Shown piece after piece: positions 24,479 through 33,063 of a DNA stretch of 33,232 nucleotides. The stretch is from Isosphaeraceae bacterium (GTDB taxonomy: Bacteria > Planctomycetota > Planctomycetia > Isosphaerales > Isosphaeraceae): contig JAJPJC010000212.1 of assembly GCA_021324445.1 (NCBI GenBank), forward strand, positions 1 through 33,232, written 5' to 3'. Position numbers and translations under genes: made by a program. The notes below the pieces were generated by a model. That model was not told where the DNA came from. It worked only from the letters and a program-made list of their open reading frames with translations, and searched no databases. Position 1 is the stretch's first letter. The number at the start of each line of letters is the position of its first letter.

Positions 24479-24482
24479 AAGC

Positions 24483-25175
24483 ATGCAGCCCTTCGGAACC
24501 CACAAAGGCCATCTGGCCGTCCTGGACTGGACCGACGTCAACACCGACCTGATCATCCCCGCGCGCTATCTGAAGCGAATCGAGCGGACGGGTTTTGGCC
24601 CGGCGCTCTTCGCCGACAAGCGGTATGTGTCCGGCGGAGCCCCCGATATCGACGACCCGAGCCGCCATGGGCTGGAAGATCCGGACTTCCCGCTTAACGA
24701 TCCGGCGCTGCGCGGCGCGACAGTGCTGGTGGTCGGCCGCAACTTCGGCTGCGGATCCAGCCGGGAACACGCTGTCTGGGCGGTCATGCAGGCCGGTTAC
24801 CGGGCGATCATCGCCCCGGGGCGCGGCGAAGGCTTCGCCGATATCTTCGAATCGAACGCATTCCAGAATGGCCTGTTGCCCATCGAGCTAAGTCCGGAGG
24901 ACTGGGGGTCGATCGCCACAGCCGGCCGCGACCACCCGGGTCGAGCCGAAGTGACCATCGACCTCCGCGATCAGACCGTCACGCTGCACCGCCCCGACGC
25001 GGGCTCGCCCCAGGAACCAGAGCCGAGATTCGCCTTCGAGGTCCCCGAATCGCACCGGCAGCGCCTTCTGAAGGGCCTGGACGCCATCGCCGAGACCTTG
25101 CTCCACGAGGGCGAGATCCATCGCTACGAGCAACACGCCCCTGCCTGGCTCCTACCTCGAGACGAAACGGTCTGA
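24483..25175 (+). CDS. leuD: 3-isopropylmalate dehydratase small subunit
   Basis: The 230-residue protein is the swivel-domain partner of LeuC. VNTDLIIPARYLKRIERTGFG and the substrate-recognition loop GRNFGCGSSREHAVWA are diagnostic, as is FADIFESNAFQNGLLPIEL. Length suits the bacterial LeuD subfamily (about 200 residues) with a slightly longer C-terminus. The ATG at 24483 follows the heptad array closely. It should form a heterodimer with LeuC. Confidence 0.95.
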   Translation: MQPFGTHKGHLAVLDWTDVNTDLIIPARYLKRIERTGFGPALFADKRYVSGGAPDIDDPSRHGLEDPDFPLNDPALRGATVLVVGRNFGCGSSREHAVWAVMQAGYRAIIAPGRGEGFADIFESNAFQNGLLPIELSPEDWGSIATAGRDHPGRAEVTIDLRDQTVTLHRPDAGSPQEPEPRFAFEVPESHRQRLLKGLDAIAETLLHEGEIHRYEQHAPAWLLPRDETV

Positions 25176-25300
25176 ACCGCCAGCCAGCGAGGAAGGGGCC
25201 GAGCGCCGTCGCGGAACAGCACGCCAGCGTTTGCACCGCCACAAAGGGTCCGTCGATCTTCGCCATCCGCACGGTTTGGTCGCCCACCGAGCTCACCGCG

Positions 25301-26584
25301 ATGCGCCTCCCTCGATTCCATCTGAGAACGTTCCTGATCGGGATCGTTCTTCTGGCTCCGCTGTTCCCGGCCTGGGCCTTCCTGCGGGATTCGATCCGCG
25401 ATCTCGAGCGGAGCTTGTACGAGTTCTATCGTCCGGGAGGGACTCACGAGCGGGCGTGGGAACCGATGGTGAGCCCAGCGCGGTCGAAGCCGGCCGCCGC
25501 CGCGAATGCGGAAACGCCCCGGGTCGTGCGGCACGTCGTGGTCTACGCGGAGCCGGGCCGGTTCGCGGGCTGGCCGGCCAACCATGGGATCTGGTCGTGG
25601 GGCGATGAGATCCTCGTCGGTTTCAGCCGGGGGTATTACAAGGACCGGGGCCGATTCCACCACATCGACCACGACCGTCCCGAGGAGTTCCTGCTGGCGC
25701 GGAGCCGCGACGGCGGCCTGAGCTGGTCGGTCGAACAGCCACGGCCTCCGGGGGCCCTGGCGGGCACCCCTGGCATGCGTCACGGGCGGATGCCGCCGGA
25801 TCTCCCCCCGGAGCGGCCCGCCGAGCTCGACGGCCGGATCAACTTCACGCACCCCGATTTCGCGATGACGCTCCGCATGGAGAACTCCCACAACGGCGTC
25901 TCGCGCTACTACTTCTCCTACGACCGCGGGGTGACGTGGCGCGGGCCCTACCGCCTGCCCTTGTTCGGCGAGCAAGGGGTCATGGCCCGCACCGACTACA
26001 TCGTTGATGGCCCGGACGACTGCCTGGTGTTCCTCACCGCATCGAAGGCCAACCGCCGTGAAGGCCGGCCGTTCTGCGCCCGCACGAGCGACGGCGGCCG
26101 GACCTGGCGATTCCTCTCCTTCATCGGGCCGGAGCCGGCTGGGTACGCCATCATGCCCGCGACGGTGCGCGTCTCCGCGACCGACCTGGTGACGACGATC
26201 CGGCGGCAGGATCCCCCGAAGAGCTGGATCGAGGCCTATGCCTCGCACGACGACGGCCGGTCCTGGTCGTTCCTCTCCGTTCCGGAGCCGGACACCGGCG
26301 AGGGGAACCCGCCCAGCCTGGTCCGGCTTCCCGACGGGAGGCTCTGCCTGATCTACGGCGTCCGCGCCCGACCCTTCGGCATCCGCGCCCGGCTCAGCCC
26401 GGACCGCGGCCGGACCTGGTCCGATGCGATCCACCTGCGCGACGACGGCGGCAGCAACGACCTCGGCTATGTCCGCTCGATCGTGCGGCCCGACGGCAAC
26501 GTCGTCGCCGTTTATTACTACACCGACCAATCGAGCCCGACGCGTTCCATCGCGGCCACCATCTTCAACCCGGGCACGCCGTGA
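25301..26584 (+). CDS. Membrane-anchored or secreted sialidase-like beta-propeller protein with Asp boxes
   Basis: The 427-residue protein has an N-terminal hydrophobic segment (FLIGIVLLAPLFPAWAFL, about 10-28) followed by a sialidase-type six-bladed propeller. Five Asp-box motifs (S/T-x-D-x-G-x-T/S-W) are visible: SRDGGLSW, SYDRGVTW, TSDGGRTW, SHDDGRSW and SPDRGRTW. The family includes exo-sialidases and related glycan-active or glycan-binding proteins abundant in planctomycetes. The arginine triad of true sialidases cannot be assigned with confidence, so enzymatic activity on sialic acid is uncertain. It follows leuD by 125 bases on the same strand but is functionally unrelated. It converges with the TPR gene. 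Confidence 0.8.
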   Translation: MRLPRFHLRTFLIGIVLLAPLFPAWAFLRDSIRDLERSLYEFYRPGGTHERAWEPMVSPARSKPAAAANAETPRVVRHVVVYAEPGRFAGWPANHGIWSWGDEILVGFSRGYYKDRGRFHHIDHDRPEEFLLARSRDGGLSWSVEQPRPPGALAGTPGMRHGRMPPDLPPERPAELDGRINFTHPDFAMTLRMENSHNGVSRYYFSYDRGVTWRGPYRLPLFGEQGVMARTDYIVDGPDDCLVFLTASKANRREGRPFCARTSDGGRTWRFLSFIGPEPAGYAIMPATVRVSATDLVTTIRRQDPPKSWIEAYASHDDGRSWSFLSVPEPDTGEGNPPSLVRLPDGRLCLIYGVRARPFGIRARLSPDRGRTWSDAIHLRDDGGSNDLGYVRSIVRPDGNVVAVYYYTDQSSPTRSIAATIFNPGTP

Positions 26585-26663
26585 GCGCGCATCCCTCGCG
26601 GCGCGGGAGTTCTCCCCAAGGCGCCTCCGAGGTACTGAATCTGGTCCTGCCTCGCATCGGCCG

Positions 26664-27443
26664 TTACCGGAATCCCCGGTAGCCCGGCACGGCCTGGTCG
26701 AGCCTGGCTCGGGCCGCCGCGGCCGCCATGGCGTCGCGGATCGCTTTGGCCCGCTCCTCCCAATGCTTAGCCTCTTCCTCACGGTTGGTCTGCTTCAGCA
26801 GACTCGCGAGATGCTCGTCGACCTCAGCCAGTTGGGGGTTCATCTCGGGATTGCGCCGCTCGTGGATCGCAATCGCGCGCTTGTACAGCCCTTCCGCATC
26901 CCCAAACTTCTTTTGCCGGACACACACCCCGGCCAGCTCGTCGAGCGTGGCCGCAGTGTAAACATGCATGGGTCCAACAATCTTCTCTTGCATCGCCAGG
27001 GCCCGTCGCAGCAGCGCTTCCGACTCGGCAAAGTGGGCTTGTTCCAGGTGGATCAGGGCCAGGATGTACAGGCTCTGGAAGACGGCATCGGGATTGACCC
27101 TGGGATGAGACTCGCGGACGGACAAGGCCCATCGGGCCAAAGGTTCGGCCTCGGCATAGCGCCCCTCGTGATAGAGCACCCGGGCGAGATCGGCGTAACT
27201 CCGCGCCAGCAGCCGCTGGTCGCCGCTCGGGTAGGGCCGGATCTCCGCGATGGCCATCTTGAATCGCTCCTCGGCCCTGGCGTAATCCCCCCGGTAGAGA
27301 TACCGCCACCCCGTGTTGTTGTAAAAGTTCCAGTTCTGAAAGGCTCGGAACGGGATTTCCTCGCCGCTCACCCTGGCCGGACTGAGCCAGAGAACCGCCA
27401 GAATGGCCAGTAGATTCCCAGCAAATCGGCAAGCCTCGCGCAT
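26664..27443 (-). CDS. Secreted TPR-repeat protein
   Basis: A 259-residue protein with a signal peptide (NLLAILAVLWLSPARVSGEE, cleavage near 29). Several tetratricopeptide repeats follow, including GDYARAEERFKMAIAE, GRYAEAEPLARWALSV, AHFAESEALLRRALAM and KKFGDAEGLYKRAIAI. They belong to the TPR_10/TPR_12 class, spaced about 42 residues, typical of protein-interaction scaffolds. The ATG at 27443 was chosen because AGGAGG lies six bases upstream; a longer antisense-like frame continues far upstream but is not protein. It is divergent from the HAF/PEP-CTERM gene and may share a regulatory region with it. Confidence 0.83.
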   Translation of the reverse strand: MREACRFAGNLLAILAVLWLSPARVSGEEIPFRAFQNWNFYNNTGWRYLYRGDYARAEERFKMAIAEIRPYPSGDQRLLARSYADLARVLYHEGRYAEAEPLARWALSVRESHPRVNPDAVFQSLYILALIHLEQAHFAESEALLRRALAMQEKIVGPMHVYTAATLDELAGVCVRQKKFGDAEGLYKRAIAIHERRNPEMNPQLAEVDEHLASLLKQTNREEEAKHWEERAKAIRDAMAAAAARARLDQAVPGYRGFR

Positions 27444-27722
27444 GGCGACCTCCTGCATCAGTTCCTTCGTGCCGCCAGCCGTCCTCTTCCATCTTATCGC
27501 CGGCCCGCCCCGGGAACAAACCAGCGAATCATGCCGTTCCCGGAGGGAAGCGAGCATTTTTTTGTCCGTTCCGCGCGGCGTTGACAATGAACCGATAGTT
27601 GAAGGTTCGCCCTCGCGCGGCTCGCGACAGCGATGGCGGTCCCCGCCCCTGACATCCCACCACCAGCGCGGTCGGTTCTCGGCCACAACCAGGGCCTTCG
27701 AGAACCCACAGGAGATGGAGCC

Positions 27723-28853
27723 ATGAGGATTGCACGCGTTTGCATGTTTGCAGGAATGGCTGCTTGGGCGGTCTTGATGACACCGCCCATGGCTCGCGCC
27801 GGGGGGATCACTCCGGCGATCACGATCATCAATACCGCCCCCGGCGGCGATGGCTACACGTTCACCAATTTCGACGGGCCGGTCCCTTCCACGACGGCCG
27901 GCACCGGTACGAACATGAATGGGATTTCCAACACCGGGGTCGCCGTCGGCTTCAGCACGCCGGACGGCGCGACCCTCACCAACTTCACTGCCAATCCGTT
28001 GACCTCCACGGCGGCGAACGTCCTGAACATCAATGGCTCGACGGCCGCCATGGCCTTGGGGATCAACTCCGCCGGCACCGTGGTGGGAACCGACGGGAAC
28101 GGGAACGCCTTCTCGCTCAGCAACGGCACGGTGACCATCCTCCCCACCGCGGGCACGCCGGCGATGGCCTTCGGGATCAACGACAGGGGCATGATCGTCG
28201 GCCAGGAGACGGTCGGCAACACGACGCCTGGCTTCCTCCTGAACGGCACCACGCTCACCACGATCAACGCCCCGACCGGGTCGAATTCGGACATCGTCAA
28301 CGCCCAGGGGATCAACAACAACGGCCTGATCGTGGGCTTCTACGCCGGCAACGACGGGAACCAACACGGCTTCATGGCCAACGCCAGCTCGGCCAGCGGT
28401 GGCGTGATCACCGGCACGGCGATCACCGACCCGACCATCCCAACCACCTTGCCCGGGGAACCCGCCGGCACCACGTTTGTCTTCTCCCAGATCCTCGGAA
28501 TCAACGACCACGGCCTGGCCGTGGGTTATTACGGCGACTCCACCGGCAGCCAGCACGGCTTCTTGTACAACACCCTGACCGGGCAGTACACCTTCCTGGA
28601 TGACCCCGACGCCCGGATCGACACGCACCTGGGCACCGTGATCACCCAGATCACAGGGATCAACAACAACGATGAGATCACGGGGTTCTACTCGGACGCC
28701 AACGGAGTTTTCCACGGCTTCGTCGCAACGGTCCCTGAGCCCGGTTCGATGGTCCTGATGGGCCTGGGGCTGGCCGGGGTCGCAGCCCTCGCCCGAGACC
28801 GCTGGCGGCGGGGCCTCCGCCAGCTGGCCCGAGAGCCGGCGCGCGGGGACTGA
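27723..28853 (+). CDS. HAF-repeat PEP-CTERM protein
   Basis: The 376-residue secreted protein has a signal peptide (MAAWAVLMTPPMARA) and a C-terminal PEP-CTERM signal, VPEPGSMVLMGLGLAGVAALARDRWRR. Between them are repeated HAF-type units built on GINxxGxxVGxY/F with a following HGF, for example GINNNGLIVGFYAG with QHGFMAN, GINDHGLAVGYYGDS with QHGFLYN, and GINNNDEITGFYSDA with FHGFVAT. These are thought to form beta-propeller-like surface structures. The ATG at 27723 is preceded by GGAG about 9 bases upstream. Processing would require an exosortase encoded elsewhere. It resembles the PEP-CTERM protein at 16533 in having HAF-like fragments. Confidence 0.87.
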   Translation: MRIARVCMFAGMAAWAVLMTPPMARAGGITPAITIINTAPGGDGYTFTNFDGPVPSTTAGTGTNMNGISNTGVAVGFSTPDGATLTNFTANPLTSTAANVLNINGSTAAMALGINSAGTVVGTDGNGNAFSLSNGTVTILPTAGTPAMAFGINDRGMIVGQETVGNTTPGFLLNGTTLTTINAPTGSNSDIVNAQGINNNGLIVGFYAGNDGNQHGFMANASSASGGVITGTAITDPTIPTTLPGEPAGTTFVFSQILGINDHGLAVGYYGDSTGSQHGFLYNTLTGQYTFLDDPDARIDTHLGTVITQITGINNNDEITGFYSDANGVFHGFVATVPEPGSMVLMGLGLAGVAALARDRWRRGLRQLAREPARGD

Positions 28854-28970
28854 GCAGGTGCAGAAGAGAGATCGGAGCTGGTACGATAGCGCCTCGATTT
28901 CGTGGTCAGGCGAGCGGTCCGGCGGAGTGAAGAGGGCCGCCCGCCGCCCCGTTGTTGGGGTGCGGAGGGG

Positions 28971-30806
28971 ATGTCTCAAGCGATCAACCGACCGAGGACC
29001 GTCTCGGTCAAACGGGTGGTCTTGCTGACGATCGGGCTGGCCCCGGCCGTGCTGCTGGTCCTCATCGGCCTGGTCCGGCTCTACGACCGGATTCCCGGCT
29101 GGGTCTACTGGAAGGCGGGGCTGATCCTGCTGATCGCCGCGGAATTCGCCTACGGGGTCACCGTCGCGCTCACCGTGCTGGGCATGGTGGTGCTGGGAGT
29201 CGTCTGGGTCCGGACGCCGGGTTCGTGGACGAGCCGGCGCCGCCTGTCCGCGGCCCGCGGGCTGCTGCTGTGCGGCTCCCTGGTGATCGCGCTGGTCCTG
29301 GGGGAAGCGATCGCGGCGTTGTGGTTGATCCGGGCCCGTAACGCCACCGCGATGCCGGCGGGCGGCCAGCGGTGGAAGCCGAGCTGGCAACCGATGGGGC
29401 CGACGCCCGAGGTCCCGGTGGCGATCCAGCCCCCTACGGAATTCCCCGATCCTCCCGGCGACCGGACGATCGACCTGGTGGTCATGGGGGAATCCAGCGC
29501 CGCCGGAATCCCCTACGAGCAGTGGGTCTCGATCGGCAACCTCCTGGTCTGGCAGCTCGGCGAGGTCTTGCCGAACCGCCCGGTCCGACTCGAGGTCCTG
29601 GCCTGCTCGGGCGAGACCCTGGAGCTCCAGCATCAGCGCCTGAACCATCTCTTGCGGCGTCCCGACCTCTTGATCGTCTATTGCGGGCACAACGAATTCT
29701 CGTCGCGCCTGGACTGGGCGCGCGAGCCCGATCATTACTTCGATGAACGGCTGCCGACGGTTTGGAGTCTCCTGGTCAAGCAGATCGAGGTGATTTCTCC
29801 GATCTGCGGGCTGATCCGGGAGACCGCCGAGAAGTGCCGGATTGCGATCCCGCCCCCGCGGGAGGGGCACCGGGCGCTGGTCGATGTGCCGGCCTACACG
29901 AGTACCGAAGCGACGATCCTCCTGGTCGACTTCCGGCGCCGGCTGGAAGCGATCGTCTCCTACGCCGAGCGGGTCGGCGCCATGCCGGTCCTGATCGCCC
30001 CGGCGGCCAACGACGCCGGGTTCGAGCCCAACCGGTCGTTCCTCCCCGCAGCGACCCCACGGAGCGAACGCGCGGCGTTCGCGCGGCAGTTCCTGGCCGC
30101 GCGGCGGCAGGAGGCCGCCGATCCGGCGGCGGCCCGTGCCGCCTATCGGGCGCTGCTGGCCCGCCAGCCCGGCTTCGCCGAGACCCACTACCGGCTGGCC
30201 CAACTCCTGGAGCGCGCCGGCGAAGAGGAACTGGCCTATCGCCATTACCGCGAGGCCCGCGACCTCGACGGCTACCCGATGCGCTGTCTGACCACTTTCC
30301 AGACGGCCTATCGCGACGTGGCGGCCCGGCACGGCTGCATCCTCGTGGACGCCCAGTCGTACTTTCATGCGATCGGCCGCCGCGGACTGCTCGACGATCA
30401 CCTCTTCCACGACGGGATGCACCCGTCGTTACGGGGTCAGATCGCGCTGGCGCAGGCCGTCTTGCAGGCGCTGAAGGCGCGGGGCGCCTTCGGATGGCCC
30501 AAGACTATCCCCACGCCGCGGATTGACCCGGCCCGGTGTGCCGCCCACTTCGGCATGGGGCCGCACGCCTGGCGATACCTCTGCCTCTGGGGGATCATGT
30601 TCTACGACCTGACTTACCCGATGCGGCATGACTCCAGCCGGCGCCTGGAGCAGAAACGCGCCTTCGCGCGCGCCGCGGAACGGATCGCCGCCGGCGAATC
30701 GCCCGAGGCGGTCGGCCTGCCCAATATCGGGGTCCCCGCGGCCGTGCCAGCAGTCTTCGGCTACGCTGAGGCCGGCCCGACCACCTCCCGACCCGGGTCA
30801 TCTTGA
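28971..30806 (+). CDS. Membrane-anchored SGNH/GDSL hydrolase with TPR-like segment
   Basis: A 611-residue protein. The N-terminal region has three membrane helices (about 15-35, 48-80 and 97-120). The hydrolase domain follows: block I MGESSAAG (Ser175), block III GHNE (239-242), and block V DGMHPS (Asp481, His484), the SGNH pattern for esterases or acyltransferases acting on polysaccharides or lipids. Between blocks III and V is a TPR-like insert (about 380-430, AYRALLARQPGFAETHYRLAQLLERAG). The ATG at 28971 has GGAGGGG immediately upstream. The 3' end overlaps the convergent PIG-L gene by 46 bases. It could modify an exopolysaccharide or a surface glycan. Confidence 0.83.
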   Translation: MSQAINRPRTVSVKRVVLLTIGLAPAVLLVLIGLVRLYDRIPGWVYWKAGLILLIAAEFAYGVTVALTVLGMVVLGVVWVRTPGSWTSRRRLSAARGLLLCGSLVIALVLGEAIAALWLIRARNATAMPAGGQRWKPSWQPMGPTPEVPVAIQPPTEFPDPPGDRTIDLVVMGESSAAGIPYEQWVSIGNLLVWQLGEVLPNRPVRLEVLACSGETLELQHQRLNHLLRRPDLLIVYCGHNEFSSRLDWAREPDHYFDERLPTVWSLLVKQIEVISPICGLIRETAEKCRIAIPPPREGHRALVDVPAYTSTEATILLVDFRRRLEAIVSYAERVGAMPVLIAPAANDAGFEPNRSFLPAATPRSERAAFARQFLAARRQEAADPAAARAAYRALLARQPGFAETHYRLAQLLERAGEEELAYRHYREARDLDGYPMRCLTTFQTAYRDVAARHGCILVDAQSYFHAIGRRGLLDDHLFHDGMHPSLRGQIALAQAVLQALKARGAFGWPKTIPTPRIDPARCAAHFGMGPHAWRYLCLWGIMFYDLTYPMRHDSSRRLEQKRAFARAAERIAAGESPEAVGLPNIGVPAAVPAVFGYAEAGPTTSRPGSS

Positions 30807-31555
30807 CCGAGCAGCCGCAGCAGGATGTTGTCGTGAGGATAGGGATGGCCGCGGTACTGGCGAAATCCTTCGGCGTGGGCGACTCCGATCTCGGCACCGC
30901 GGCTGGCTCCCCAGCGCGCTTGCATCTCGAGATACTCGTCGATGCCGTGCTGGCGGAGCAGCCAGTTGCGCTGGCTGGCGTGGCAGGCCAGCATCCGGCG
31001 CTTGGTCTCGAAGACCCGCGAGACGTCGACGAGGAAATCGGCGGGCACCGGCCGTCCCTCGCGATCCCGACCCTCCAGGGGATCGACGAAATAGAGGTGG
31101 GGAATCCTCGGTAGCGGGGGTGCGGGCTCCCATTGGCGGGTCACGTAATTCGGGCACGATGCGGCGAAGCAGGCGTCGCGGACCAGGAGGCTGGTCATCT
31201 CGTGGTCGGCGATGTAGTCGACCGGCGGAGCGGTCAGGATGACATCGGGCCGGGTGCGGCGCAGGACCTCGGTCACCCGCCGCCGCGACTCATCGTCGTT
31301 GAAGATGGCCAGGTCGCGAAACTCCAGGCAGAGGTAATCGGCCCCGAGGACCGTGGCCGAGGCCCGCGCCTCGTCGCGACGGATCGCGGCGATCGTCTCG
31401 GCGTCGTGCTCGGCACTGCCGCAATCGCCCGGCGTCATGGTCGCCAGCGTGATCCCACAGCCGTGCTCGCGCAGCAGGATCAAGGTGCCGGCGCACTGGA
31501 ACTCGATGTCGTCGGGATGGGCATGCAGCGCCAGGATGCGGACCGGCTCGGTCAT
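30761..31555 (-). CDS. PIG-L family deacetylase
   Basis: The 264-residue protein belongs to the LmbE/PIG-L zinc-dependent N-acetyl-glycan deacetylases. HAHPDD (11-16) provides His13 and Asp16 and IADHEMT gives His118, the expected zinc ligands, and Asp15 is the likely catalytic base. The family acts on N-acetylglucosaminyl-phosphatidylinositol, on mycothiol or bacillithiol precursors, and on other small GlcNAc compounds. The ATG at 31555 was chosen because it begins MTEPVRILALHAHPDD; a longer frame to 31735 has non-protein-like residues. The 3' end overlaps the SGNH hydrolase by 46 bases on the opposite strand, and the gene is divergent from lexA. The substrate is unknown. Confidence 0.88.
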   Translation of the reverse strand: MTEPVRILALHAHPDDIEFQCAGTLILLREHGCGITLATMTPGDCGSAEHDAETIAAIRRDEARASATVLGADYLCLEFRDLAIFNDDESRRRVTEVLRRTRPDVILTAPPVDYIADHEMTSLLVRDACFAASCPNYVTRQWEPAPPLPRIPHLYFVDPLEGRDREGRPVPADFLVDVSRVFETKRRMLACHASQRNWLLRQHGIDEYLEMQARWGASRGAEIGVAHAEGFRQYRGHPYPHDNILLRLLGQDDPGREVVGPASA

Positions 31556-31766
31556 GGGAAACCCTTTCGGCGCGGGCCAGTTTACCGATTGGGGGACTCG
31601 GAGGGGTCTCGCAGCCCCCCGCCATCCACCACCCCCTCTTTCGTTTTCCCCCAAAACGCCGGCGCGGTCAAAGAATTTCGCGATTTTTGGGAAAAATGTT
31701 CTCGCGTGCGCTAGCCGACCTGTGTACATTAGCAACCAAAGAGCCAGTTAGTGATCGCCCGTGTCA

Positions 31767-31782
31767 CACAGGGTATCCTGTG
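31767..31782. promoter_or_regulatory. Candidate LexA operator upstream of lexA
   Basis: CACAGG-GTAT-CCTGTG is a perfect 16-base palindrome, 50 bases before the lexA ATG. Two short half-sites separated by four bases is the geometry of several known LexA boxes, although the sequence is not the E. coli or the Gram-positive box. LexA usually represses its own gene, which makes this the best operator candidate. The divergent PIG-L gene could also be affected. Confidence 0.5.
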
Positions 31783-31832
31783 CGCAGTCGATCTCGGCTC
31801 TTCGAGGGCGTACCCAGATTTGGAGGCCTACC

Positions 31833-32438
31833 ATGGCGGACCTGGAAGCGTTGACCCCCCGGCAACGGGAGATCTACAACTTCATCCGGAGCAAGATCCA
31901 AGGGCGAGGTTACGGACCGACGGTCCGTGAGATCGGCGTGCATTTTCAGATCAAGAGTCCCAACGGGGTGATGTGTCACCTCAAGGCCCTTCAAAAGAAG
32001 GGTCTGATTCATCGCGAGCCCAACATGTCGCGGGCCATCCAACTCCTGGAGGACCCGGTCAATGCCCAGCACATGGGGTTGAAGCTCGTCGGCCGCATCG
32101 CCGCCGGTCAGCCGATCGAGGCCGTCGAGCAGCACGAGGAGCTCACCTTCTCCGAGTGGATGGAGCCGGGGGACAAGTTCGCCCTGCGCGTCTCGGGCGA
32201 GTCCATGATCGATGAGCACATCGCCGACGGCGATTACGTGATCATCCGCAAGCAAGAGCAAGCCCGCGACGGCCAGATCGTCGCGGTGCGGGACGACGAC
32301 GGCGAGGCGACGCTGAAGCGGTTCTACCGGGATCGCAACCGCATCCGGCTGGAGCCGGCCAACAAGGCCATGAAGCCGATCTTCCGCGATCGGGTCAACA
32401 TCCTGGGCATCCTCGTGGGAGTCGTCCGCAAGTATTGA
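31833..32438 (+). CDS. lexA: LexA repressor, SOS regulator
   Basis: The 201-residue protein has an N-terminal winged-helix domain (LTPRQREIYNFIRS, GPTVREIGVHFQIKSPNGV) and a C-terminal S24 self-cleavage domain. The scissile bond is Ala91-Gly92 in GRIAAGQP. The catalytic Ser124 lies in VSGESMID and Lys162 in ATLKRF. LexA represses DNA-repair genes and cleaves itself when RecA is activated by damage. The ATG at 31833 follows TGGAGG; an in-frame extension to 31761 covers the operator region and is not coding. Length is normal. rnhA follows after 87 bases in the same direction. Confidence 0.95.
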   Translation: MADLEALTPRQREIYNFIRSKIQGRGYGPTVREIGVHFQIKSPNGVMCHLKALQKKGLIHREPNMSRAIQLLEDPVNAQHMGLKLVGRIAAGQPIEAVEQHEELTFSEWMEPGDKFALRVSGESMIDEHIADGDYVIIRKQEQARDGQIVAVRDDDGEATLKRFYRDRNRIRLEPANKAMKPIFRDRVNILGILVGVVRKY

Positions 32439-32525
32439 GCCCGAGTTCCGGGTGGCGGCGGCCCTGAGGCCACCCCGGGATCCGGGAGTTTCGTGGCAAC
32501 CTCGCTCGGGAAGGATCATCGGCCG

Positions 32526-33038
32526 ATGGAATCGGACGCCACCCCCCCCGCGGACCTCGTGCAGTTGTTCACCGACGGCGCCTGTAGCGGCAACCCCGGG
32601 CCGGGCGGATGGGCCTTCATCCTCAAGCACCCGGCCAGCGGGCAGACCCTCGAAGCCTCGGGTGCCGTCCCCGAGACGACCAACAATCGCATGGAGCTGA
32701 CCGGGGCGATCGAGGGCCTCTCGGCACTCAAGCGCCCCTGTCGCGTCGAGCTGGTCACCGATAGCCAGTATCTGGCCAAGGGGATCCGTGACTGGCTGCC
32801 CAATTGGAAGCGCCAAGGATGGATGCGTAAGGAAGGGGGACGGCTCAAACCGGTCGTCAACCTCGACCTCTGGCAGCGGATCGATGCCCTGGTCGCGACC
32901 CACCACGTGGAAGTCAACCACGTGCTGGGTCATCGCGGCCATCCCGAGAATGAAGCGTGCGACCGCATGGCCGTCGCCGCCTACAAGGCCCTGATGAAGG
33001 AAGGGATTTTCAATCCGTCCACGTCAAAGGGGAAGTAG
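32526..33038 (+). CDS. rnhA: Ribonuclease HI
   Basis: The 170-residue protein is a type 1 ribonuclease H, which cuts the RNA strand of RNA-DNA hybrids during replication and repair. The catalytic acidic set is Asp17 in FTDGACSGNPGPGGW, Glu57 in NNRMELTGAI, Asp79 in VTDSQYL, and Asp146 in ENEACDRMA. The basic-protrusion region (PNWKRQGWMRKEG) is present. The ATG at 32526 gives MESDATPPADL; a GTG at 32493, with GGGAG before it, is also possible and would add 11 residues. A short C-terminal tail (GIFNPSTSKGK) extends past the fold. Confidence 0.94.
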   Translation: MESDATPPADLVQLFTDGACSGNPGPGGWAFILKHPASGQTLEASGAVPETTNNRMELTGAIEGLSALKRPCRVELVTDSQYLAKGIRDWLPNWKRQGWMRKEGGRLKPVVNLDLWQRIDALVATHHVEVNHVLGHRGHPENEACDRMAVAAYKALMKEGIFNPSTSKGK

Positions 33039-33063
33039 GGCCGGCGTAATCGATTAGCGGCCC
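33038..33063 (+). terminator. Possible rnhA terminator hairpin
   Basis: GGGCCG and CGGCCC can pair around a loop containing TAATCGATTA, starting at the last base of the rnhA stop codon. Only TCTT follows, so the U-tract is poor and intrinsic termination is uncertain. Confidence 0.3.

Noticed and set aside
26664..30422. Very long minus-strand open frame of about 1250 codons
   Set aside because: Only the last 260 codons look like protein (TPR gene). The rest is antisense to the HAF/PEP-CTERM and SGNH genes and is a GC-rich shadow frame with Arg/Gly/Asp-rich composition.
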